Shown here piece by piece: positions 1-7,121 of a stretch of DNA of 32,943 bases. The DNA is taken from positions 1-32,943 of the forward strand of contig CAZKUN010000085.1 in NCBI GenBank assembly GCA_964555935.1, in the 5' to 3' direction. The notes under the pieces are model-generated. The model was given only the letters and a program-made list of their open reading frames with translations, was not told the origin of the DNA and searched no databases. The DNA comes from CAZKUN01 sp964555935 (lineage in GTDB: Bacteria > Armatimonadota > Zipacnadia > Zipacnadales > VGFC01). A program made the translations under genes and the position numbers. The stretch's first letter is position 1. The number at the start of each line of letters is the position of its first letter.

Positions 1-2266
1 CATGCCGAACGGTCTCCTGCACCAACGGCAGGGGAGGCCTGTCCCCGAGCCCCCGCAGAAGGCCCGCTTCGCTACGCAAGCCGCCGATCTCTCCGGTCGC
101 ATAGGCTTCGATCCCGTCGAAGCTCTGCTGCAGGTACGGCATCGTCTCCGGTTCATCCCGCGCCACCGGCGGGGCGATCGTCGCGCCACTGCTCGGGTGC
201 TGCTCGTAACTGGCGACGACCTCCGCCTCGGGCGCCAGGACATAACTGTAGCCCGTCTGCGGGACGTGCAGAATGCGCCACGCGCGGTCAGCCAGCACCA
301 GGTCACCCCTCTGGGCCAGCCAGTGACGAAGGCTCTCCTCGCCGCGCGGCCCCATCTTCAGCACCGCGTTCCCCACCGCGCGCCACCCCCACTCCGCGTC
401 AGGGAGCGTGCTGTCCTGGCCGTACTGTCCGAACCAGGTCTCCAGCGCCCGCAACGCTTCCAACTGGCGCGCGGACAGCCACCGCGAGTCCGAGCCCGCC
501 GCTGACTGTAGCCCCACGGCGGCGCGCGAGCGCACGGTTGGGTGCTCGTCGTCAAGGGCCTCGATCAGCGCGCCGATGGTGGATGCGTCAGCGCCATATC
601 GCGCCAGCGCGCTGACGGCGCCGAAACGCGTCTCGGCATCCACGTCCTGAGCTAACTCAATAAGCGCCGGCACGGTGTCGAACCGATACGCCCCGCGGGC
701 CAACGCCGCCGCCGCCACGCGACGCGCTCTCGGATCGGCGTGTTTCGCGCCTTTCAGAAGCGCCGAGGTCTCCTCCTTGGGCAAGTTAGCCAGCGTGCTC
801 TGAGCCGCGTTCGCGAGCTGGAAGGTGTGGGCCTCGGAGAGCGCGTCGAGGATCCGGTCCACGGACTCCGGGCCGTGGGCATTGAGAAGCGCGCCCGCCG
901 CCGCGCATCGCACGGACTGGTCCGGGTCGTCCAGGCCCGCCTCGATCTCAGCCACGGCTTCGGCTACGCCTGTCTTGCCGAGAGCGACGAGGGCCTGTCG
1001 CCGCACGAGCACGTCTTCGTCGCGCGCCAGCCGTGTGAGCTGCGCCAGTGTCAGCTCTACATCGCCCTCTCCGGATTGGTGGATCAGCCCCAGCTTGGCC
1101 AGGGGATCGTCGCTGTCGAGAGCCGCGAGCGTCTGCGGCTCCTTGAGGCCTTGCTCGATCTCGAGGCTGTTGCCGACGCCGATGCAACGAACACCGGCAT
1201 CGTAGAAGTGCTGGTGCTTGTCCGCGAAGGACCAGCCTTGCACCACGGACACGGGGCAATCGACCTCGCCACAGATCGCAATCGCGTTGTTGATGGCAGC
1301 TTCCTTGTCACCGTTGAGGTAGACCTGAAGCTCGTCGAGCAGGCCCTCGCGGACCCACCGCTCCCAATCGAGGTACACCTTGCCGCTGTTGATGGTCTCC
1401 CGCGAGGCGAGCCACGGCTGCGGTAGGTGCGATTCCTGCGGGTCAATCGTGATCCCGAACTTCTTGCCCGCCGCGTGGAGACCTTCGCTAAGCTCGCGCA
1501 CGAACTGAGTCACGTACTCGCCCCTCAACCGATACCAGGCGTTATGGTCAAACTCCTCAGTGCGAATATCCCGCCCATACCGGCGCTTATACTCCCGCAC
1601 GATGGGCTCGTTGAAGCCGAACTCATCCTCGAAGCGGATGGCGAAGTTCTCGACGTAGTTGTAGAACATCACCCCATCGTAACCGCCCTCGGTCAGCAGT
1701 TTGACGTAACGCTTCACCTGGGCTTTGCGCGCCGCGGGGTACGCCAACTCGAGCGGGCCGGCTTGCCTGCGGATTCCACGACGGTCAACGGGAATCCACT
1801 CGGGGTGCTCGATGCGCAGCCGGTCCTCGATGACCGACGGTCCGTAGCCCTTCGCGGCGTCGGTAGCGGGCGATGCGCCATGCTCGAAGAAGCCGGTCAT
1901 GCCCCAGATCTCCAGCCCCTGCTCGCGCGCAATGTCCACAGCCATCCGCGAGGTCCCCACCTCATCAAGCAGATGCCTCTCCCATTCCCAGAACCCGCTT
2001 CCGGTGAAGTTCTCGGGGCGCACCTCGAAGTGCCCCAGCAGAAGCTCGCTCTGGAACCCTCGCCAGTAGATCCGGTCGACGCCGAAGATTCGCCGGCTCG
2101 CCTCGAACGTTGCGCGGATGCTGGCTTCGGAGCTGACCGGCGGGCTCTGCCAGAGCCAGTCGTTGTCACCGGTGCTGATATAGAAGCCAACAAGAGGCTT
2201 CTCAGCGGCGTTAGCCGTCGGCACTTGAATCAGCGCCAGGAGGCACGCGGCAAGCGATAGGGTCAT
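1..2266 (-). CDS. Secreted TIM-barrel glycoside-hydrolase-like protein with C-terminal HEAT repeats (3' end beyond window)
   Basis: The minus-strand frame is open from ATG at 2266-2264 to the left edge, giving about 755 residues with no stop, so the C-terminus is missing. Residues 1-20 are a signal peptide with a likely ANA-A cleavage site. Residues about 25-370 resemble the GH10-like/DUF4434-type hypothetical glycosidases: a strand ending GYDGVMFYNYVEN near residue 200, then a helix-rich segment and a KFGITIDP strand. Residues about 395-585 are HEAT-like repeats, with recurring patterns such as DPDQSVRCAAAGALL, HADPRARRVAAAALA and DEHPTVRSRAAVGL. A hydrolase fused to HEAT repeats suggests substrate or partner docking (inference). 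It is divergent from the gene at 2501. Long plus-strand frames over it are codon-aligned antisense shadows. I see no strong Shine-Dalgarno before the ATG; the signal peptide decided the start. Catalytic activity is unproven. Confidence 0.85.
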   Translation of the reverse strand, partial: MTLSLAACLLALIQVPTANAAEKPLVGFYISTGDNDWLWQSPPVSSEASIRATFEASRRIFGVDRIYWRGFQSELLLGHFEVRPENFTGSGFWEWERHLLDEVGTSRMAVDIAREQGLEIWGMTGFFEHGASPATDAAKGYGPSVIEDRLRIEHPEWIPVDRRGIRRQAGPLELAYPAARKAQVKRYVKLLTEGGYDGVMFYNYVENFAIRFEDEFGFNEPIVREYKRRYGRDIRTEEFDHNAWYRLRGEYVTQFVRELSEGLHAAGKKFGITIDPQESHLPQPWLASRETINSGKVYLDWERWVREGLLDELQVYLNGDKEAAINNAIAICGEVDCPVSVVQGWSFADKHQHFYDAGVRCIGVGNSLEIEQGLKEPQTLAALDSDDPLAKLGLIHQSGEGDVELTLAQLTRLARDEDVLVRRQALVALGKTGVAEAVAEIEAGLDDPDQSVRCAAAGALLNAHGPESVDRILDALSEAHTFQLANAAQSTLANLPKEETSALLKGAKHADPRARRVAAAALARGAYRFDTVPALIELAQDVDAETRFGAVSALARYGADASTIGALIEALDDEHPTVRSRAAVGLQSAAGSDSRWLSARQLEALRALETWFGQYGQDSTLPDAEWGWRAVGNAVLKMGPRGEESLRHWLAQRGDLVLADRAWRILHVPQTGYSYVLAPEAEVVASYEQHPSSGATIAPPVARDEPETMPYLQQSFDGIEAYATGEIGGLRSEAGLLRGLGDRPPLPLVQETVRH

Positions 2267-2359
2267 TCGAGCGACACCTTTCCGGGATTGCCCGCGTCAG
2301 TGTGGGCACCCAGTTCGTTGGTTGGCCAGCAGGTCATTCACTATGGGGCTTCGCCCGCT

Positions 2360-2373
2360 GGTTCGCGAAAACC
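2360..2373. promoter_or_regulatory. Interrupted palindrome GGTT-CG-AACC, LacI-type-operator-like
   Basis: The 14-base site GGTTCGCGAAAACC has symmetric arms GGTT/AACC around a central CG, the general architecture of LacI/GalR-family operators. It lies in the 234-base divergent gap between the hydrolase at 2266 and the gene at 2501. No regulator gene is in the window, so its role is inferred. Confidence 0.25.
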
Positions 2374-2432
2374 TGTAAGGATGGCTGTCAATCGAACAAC
2401 GGGCAGTTCGTGGCCGGCGGCAGGTTCCCCGA

Positions 2433-2444
2433 CTGCACGTGCAG
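2433..2444. promoter_or_regulatory. Perfect 12-base palindrome CTGCACGTGCAG
   Basis: This is an exact dyad with a central CG, followed directly by GTTTTT, and it sits 56 bases before the ATG at 2501. It could be a transcription-factor operator for the divergent pair. A terminator is less likely because there is no loop and no gene ends here. It is one of two dyads in this gap. Confidence 0.3.
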
Positions 2445-2500
2445 GTTTTTGGCGTCCAACATCCGAAGCATTGCACCAAGTAGACAGGAGGCGTGGATAC

Positions 2501-5500
2501 ATGCGCTGGATGCTCGTCGTAGGAACAGTCACTATCGCAGCCGGGACGGCGGCCTGGGCGGAGGATGTCTCCGTATTGGTGCTGAGCGAGCGCTCCGTGT
2601 GCTGGGAGCGCCCAGCGCGTCTCGACGCGGAGCTGAAGGCCGACCTCGCCGAGGCGGGGCTGGCGGTCCACGAGGCGAACGCGTATTACCACGACGTGAC
2701 GCCGGAACTGCTCGCCCAGCACAGCCTCGTGATCATGCTCTATCCCCCAGTCTCAGCCGGATCGACGGAGGCGGAAGGGTACATCACAAAGGGCCGATTG
2801 GTGCTCGACTACGCGCAGAGCGGCGGCGGCCTGCTGGTGCTTGGCGACAACAACTACGATTCGCTGAAGCCGCTAAACGCGTTTCTGCAGCAGATCGACG
2901 CCACGGTTCTCCCCGAGGGCGTGGTCGACGAGGAAACAGAATTCCGTCAGGCCCGCTTCTTCCGCGAGTACTTCCTCACCACCCAGAACCTGACCGACCA
3001 CCCCCTCACCGCGGGCGTGGACACGCTCTGCTTCCCATCGGCATGGCATCGGTGGAAGGCCGGCGCGACGAATGCGGTGACGGTCGGGGCTGACTGGGAG
3101 GTAATCGTGCGCGGGAACGAGTCCGCGCGCTCGATGGGATGGCGCGCGGACGTGGATGGGCAGACCACGTACGACTCCGCCCCGCCAATCGTGGCCGCCA
3201 GGGCCCTCGGAGACGGGCGCGTTGCCCTGTGCCCCATGCGGTCGGTGACGACGATCCAGTCAGGGCACCACTTCGTGTTCGAGAGCACGTGCTACGAGCG
3301 CGGCGACCTGACGCGGTTCGTGGCGAACGCGCTCCGATGGCTGAGCGAACCCGCGCGGGGCGGCGGACAGCCGGGCGGGTATGTGGAACCCGAGGCGATC
3401 GTGGAGGCGCCGGGCCCCAGCGCCGAGGAGTTGGCGGTGCTTGACCCGTACACCCGACTTGCCGCGATGGGCTTCCGCGAGCCGATCTCGCAGGTCGAGC
3501 ACGAATACATGCCGCGTCGCGACTTCGTCGGCATCATCGGCATTTACTCCGACTTCTCCCGCCGCGTGAGCGAGCCGATCATCGCAGGAGGCCTCGGAAC
3601 GGTCGCGGAGTATTGCGCGCGAGCGCGCGAGTTGGGGTACAGCTTCCTGGCGTTCACCGAGCGCTTCGAGGTGATGGATGAGGCGAAGTGGGATCAACTC
3701 GTCGCCCAGTGCGGCGAGAACTCCGACGAGAGCTTCATCGCGATTCCGGGCATTGAGATCCAAGATGTCAACGGCGATCGCTACGCGTGCATCGACCTGC
3801 CGGGCTGGGTGCAGGACGAGTGGCTGGACCCAAGCGGCCGGTACATGCTGGACCATCCCGGCTTCTACTTCGGACTGACCCACTCGCTGACAACCTTCCT
3901 GGGGAAGTACCTGTTGTCGCCGCGACAGAGCTTCGTGCAACCGTGGTTCCAGAAGTTCTACGCGGGGATGGAAGTCTTCGGCTACCGGCGAGGCGACCAG
4001 CCCGCGGGCGAAGCCGAAGACTGGTATCAGACGTGCCAGTCGAATGACTACAACCTGATCCCAATCGCGACGCACGGCATCAGCTCGCCCAACGATCTGG
4101 CGAATGTCGCGGGCTACCGGACCCACGTGTTGGCGGACGCGGTGGAGCAAGTGCCGGCGGCGTTTCGGTATGGATGGTACTCGCCTCGGGATGTCTACGT
4201 CTCCAGCGGGCCCCGGCTGGCGGAATGGGCGATCGAAAACGGTCGCGGGGGACTGCGCGAGGAGCCGTGGAAGCTATTCGTCCGGCTTGAGAGCGACGCG
4301 CTCCTGCGGGAAGTGACGATCTGGGACCGGGGCCAAGTCTTCCGCCGCTACTATTCTGGAGAGCGAGAGATCGCCCTCGAAATCGCGGGCCATCATGACA
4401 AGCAGCGGCACTTCGTGCTGACAGCCGAGGACGAAGCGGGCGAGCGGCTGGTGTCGTCGGCGCTCTACACGAGCGATGTCCGGCACTCGACGTACATGTG
4501 CACCGACCTGCAGAACACGATCAACAGCATGGTCGACGCGAGCCGAGCAGGCAAGCAGAGCTACATCCGCGTGCAGGGGCTCTACGTGACGGGGTGGGAC
4601 AGTCTCGACGTGCCGGCTCTGGTGACGGAGAAGGACGTGCTGCCCGAGTCGGGGATCGAGTACGGGCTGGCTCCGATGGCCGGGGCCGCCGGCCCGGTGA
4701 TTCATGCGGCCGGCAAGACGGAACACTCGGTGGCTCAGCGGCTGATGGCACTGGGTTGTGGCGATGTCAACGTGCTGGACAATCGCTACGCGTGGACGCT
4801 TCTGCCGGGCAGCTACATGGCCCCGACGGAACTGGCCGATTCGCGCGTGCGCCTGATATCGTTCACGCCGCGAGCCTACGGACCAAACATCATGCTCGTC
4901 GAGCACACCGTCACGCTGAGGAAGGACGTGACGTTGGCCGATCGGCCTGGCCCGGAGATCGCGCTGCTGCAGATCGAGACCGGCGCATCGCAGGCGGAAG
5001 CGCGGGGAATGCTGACGGCTGCGTCGGAGGGTTTCCCCGAGATGCGCGTCGCGGGAGCCAACGGCGTGACGCGAGACTGGTCTGACCGCTCCGAGCCCAT
5101 AGAATTGACGCTCGAGGCCGGAGGTTACGCGGCGTTCTACCCAAACTTCTGGGGATCGCTGGCCGTCTTCCCCCTCAGCGATGGCCTCGTCATGCGGACC
5201 GGTCACTACACGGAGGTCGGCATCGATTCGCCAGGCGCCGAACTCGCCGCCGGGACGGAGTTGACCGCCCGCTGCCTGGTCGTGCGAGGGGCGTTCGGCG
5301 AGGCGACGGCCGAGGAGTTCGACAGGCTGCGCGACGTGTTCGGGGTGGACGGAGCGCTGGTGTGCGAGCCCAAGATTGAGCGGGGCGAGCTGGTCGACTC
5401 TCGGTACGTGCTGCGGGTCCGCGCGGACGACGGCGCCGCCCGGCTGTCACTCAAACAGGTGGCCCTGCCCAACCCGCAACCCATCGTGGCTGAGGGGCTC

Positions 5501-5839
5501 AGAGAGAACCGTGACATCGTGGCGCTCGTAGACGATGAGTTCCGGCGCGTTGCCGCGTTTGAGGGGGCCGGCTGGCTGACGGTTGATCCGACGGACCGTC
5601 CGCTCACCGTCGTGGTCGGCAACGCTGCTGATTGCAGCAGTGAGGCCCTGACAGTCAGCCTTCTCCGTGACGAGGATCGATGGGCGGTCGAGGTCCACAA
5701 CCCGACGAACGCGACCGTCGAGGCATCCATCGCCGTGCCCGAGTGGCTGGCCGCTACCGTCGGGACGCTGGCCGCGAACGTGACGCTCGGGCCAGGTGAG
5801 ACATCCCTCCTCAGCCCGAAAGAGCCGCGCTATAAGTGA
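2501..5839 (+). CDS. Secreted protein: class I amidotransferase-like domain, degenerate PHP-like domain and beta-rich C-terminus
   Basis: The start at 2501 is chosen over an upstream in-frame extension. It follows ACAGGAGG by about 8 bases and opens a clean signal peptide (cleavage near AWA-ED at residue 21). The protein has 1112 residues. Residues about 23-280 resemble a class I glutamine-amidotransferase/ThuA-like fold, with an opening VSVLVLSER strand and a GGGLLVLGDNNY strand, and no obvious Cys-His-Glu triad. Residues about 335-530 follow the PHP (polymerase/histidinol phosphatase) pattern: IGIYSDFSRR, then ARELGYSFLAFTERF, then IAIPGIEI, then ATHGISS. The usual metal ligands are mostly replaced: HxHS is read as GIYS and TDH as TER. 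Only the Glu of PGIE and a late His remain. Residues 530-1112 are beta-rich without a recognised family. Enzyme activity is doubtful; a binding role is possible. Confidence 0.85.
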   Translation: MRWMLVVGTVTIAAGTAAWAEDVSVLVLSERSVCWERPARLDAELKADLAEAGLAVHEANAYYHDVTPELLAQHSLVIMLYPPVSAGSTEAEGYITKGRLVLDYAQSGGGLLVLGDNNYDSLKPLNAFLQQIDATVLPEGVVDEETEFRQARFFREYFLTTQNLTDHPLTAGVDTLCFPSAWHRWKAGATNAVTVGADWEVIVRGNESARSMGWRADVDGQTTYDSAPPIVAARALGDGRVALCPMRSVTTIQSGHHFVFESTCYERGDLTRFVANALRWLSEPARGGGQPGGYVEPEAIVEAPGPSAEELAVLDPYTRLAAMGFREPISQVEHEYMPRRDFVGIIGIYSDFSRRVSEPIIAGGLGTVAEYCARARELGYSFLAFTERFEVMDEAKWDQLVAQCGENSDESFIAIPGIEIQDVNGDRYACIDLPGWVQDEWLDPSGRYMLDHPGFYFGLTHSLTTFLGKYLLSPRQSFVQPWFQKFYAGMEVFGYRRGDQPAGEAEDWYQTCQSNDYNLIPIATHGISSPNDLANVAGYRTHVLADAVEQVPAAFRYGWYSPRDVYVSSGPRLAEWAIENGRGGLREEPWKLFVRLESDALLREVTIWDRGQVFRRYYSGEREIALEIAGHHDKQRHFVLTAEDEAGERLVSSALYTSDVRHSTYMCTDLQNTINSMVDASRAGKQSYIRVQGLYVTGWDSLDVPALVTEKDVLPESGIEYGLAPMAGAAGPVIHAAGKTEHSVAQRLMALGCGDVNVLDNRYAWTLLPGSYMAPTELADSRVRLISFTPRAYGPNIMLVEHTVTLRKDVTLADRPGPEIALLQIETGASQAEARGMLTAASEGFPEMRVAGANGVTRDWSDRSEPIELTLEAGGYAAFYPNFWGSLAVFPLSDGLVMRTGHYTEVGIDSPGAELAAGTELTARCLVVRGAFGEATAEEFDRLRDVFGVDGALVCEPKIERGELVDSRYVLRVRADDGAARLSLKQVALPNPQPIVAEGLRENRDIVALVDDEFRRVAAFEGAGWLTVDPTDRPLTVVVGNAADCSSEALTVSLLRDEDRWAVEVHNPTNATVEASIAVPEWLAATVGTLAANVTLGPGETSLLSPKEPRYK

Positions 5840-7121
5840 CCGTGGGACGCATCGCGATGGTGTACTTGTATGCGTCGGCGTGCAGCCAATGCGAGACCCT
5901 CTCGCCATAGCGCGTCATGTAGAGTTCGATCCGCTCGCTGTCTCGGTCCTCGAACGCGTGGAAGTTCGAGAACTGGATCTCCTCGGAATCACTCCCGATG
6001 TCCCGGTCGTCGATCAGCGTGAGCGTATCCATCTTGAGGGCGGGGATGGTCTCGTCGATCTCGCCGATGTAGAGGGGATAGCGCGGCAGATTGCCCTTCG
6101 CAGGCTCCGGGATGATGTTGCCGATCCACACGAGCTTGCCCGTCTCGGCGTGGCGCAGCAGGACCGAGAAAGCGGATGGGGAGTAGAACGAGTCGCCCGT
6201 GTCGTATCGCAGGTCGGTCACCGGGCCCCACGTGCGACCGCCGTCCTCCGAGAGGCAGATCCACGCGTGTCCGCCATTCGCCACCGTGCCTTCCCACGTC
6301 GGGGGGAAGACCTCGTTCGAGCCTCGCATCACCATCAGCAGCCGACCGTCGACAAGTTGGGTAATGCTCGGTTCCATCAAACCGCGCCCGGAGACCTCGT
6401 GAGGAACGCGGATGGGCTGAGATGTTTCCCAGGAGTAGCTTCCCGCCGCCGGATCCCACGTCCCGATGAAGCACAGGATGCCGCTAACGGTCTCCCCATC
6501 ACCGATATCCATCGGCACGGCGGCGGACGGGTAGACGATTCCGCCCTCCCGCGTAGCGATGGCGCTATACGCCCCGTACATCTCGTTGGTCCGCAGGTAG
6601 TCCGCCGCCGCCCAGTTGTCGGGGTCGAAGGCGGGGCCCGGCTCGTAGCGAAGTTGTTGCGGCTCGCCGAAGGTCCGGCCGTCGTCCTCGGAGACTGACC
6701 AGAAGTTGTGGTCGAAGATCGTCTGTTCACCCGTCTGGAAGAGCGTTTGGATGGCCTCGGCTCCAGGCCCGATCAGCAGGCGCTGGAAGGTGAACCGGAG
6801 CACCTTGTCGCTGACGGGGTCATGGCACCAAGCGAAGGGCATCTCCTCCTTGCTGAACCCATCCTGAGTGGGCCACTCCTCGTGCAGCAACTCCCAATCC
6901 GACCAGCTCCTCCCATTGTCCTCCGATGTCCGGACGCGATGCCCTTCGGACCAATCGCTGGCGGTCTCGTAGCTGAGCGTCTCTTCTCTCGCGAGACCCT
7001 TGCCGATGTAGCGCGCGCGGACGCAGGCGGCGCCGCGTCCGGGCGAATGCTTGAGGTAGACTTCCCGCGATACCCGCGCGAAGGGGCCGTTACCGTCCCA
7101 GGTGGCGTTCCTATTCGACAA
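5811..7121 (-). CDS. BNR/Asp-box sialidase-like six-bladed propeller
   Basis: This 436-residue protein has three clear Asp-boxes (S-x-D-x-G-x-x-W/F): SEDNGRSW at 66-73, SEDDGRTF at 144-151 and SEDGGRTW at 291-298. A strand at about 249-267 reads MEPSITQLVDGRLLMVMRG, the typical exo-sialidase-family signature. These features indicate a sialidase/neuraminidase-fold glycosidase, but the fold is shared by enzymes for other sugars, so the substrate is open. There is no signal peptide. The start is TTG at 7121, overlapping the 3' end of the upstream hydrolase gene by 11 bases, with GGAG about 11 bases before it. This suggests translational coupling at the end of the minus-strand operon. No convincing later start was seen. 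Its 3' end overlaps the convergent gene (stop at 5839) by 29 bases. Confidence 0.88.
   Translation of the reverse strand: MSNRNATWDGNGPFARVSREVYLKHSPGRGAACVRARYIGKGLAREETLSYETASDWSEGHRVRTSEDNGRSWSDWELLHEEWPTQDGFSKEEMPFAWCHDPVSDKVLRFTFQRLLIGPGAEAIQTLFQTGEQTIFDHNFWSVSEDDGRTFGEPQQLRYEPGPAFDPDNWAAADYLRTNEMYGAYSAIATREGGIVYPSAAVPMDIGDGETVSGILCFIGTWDPAAGSYSWETSQPIRVPHEVSGRGLMEPSITQLVDGRLLMVMRGSNEVFPPTWEGTVANGGHAWICLSEDGGRTWGPVTDLRYDTGDSFYSPSAFSVLLRHAETGKLVWIGNIIPEPAKGNLPRYPLYIGEIDETIPALKMDTLTLIDDRDIGSDSEEIQFSNFHAFEDRDSERIELYMTRYGERVSHWLHADAYKYTIAMRPTVTYSAALSG

Noticed and set aside
2..2260. Three long plus-strand frames (2-505, 740-1426, 1427-2260)
   Set aside because: They are codon-aligned antisense images of the open minus-strand gene, which has a signal peptide and recognisable barrel and HEAT motifs. 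The plus frames are Arg/His-rich with no domain.
2288..2500. N-terminal extension of the PHP-like protein
   Set aside because: It has no Shine-Dalgarno and would bury the clear signal peptide that begins at 2501.
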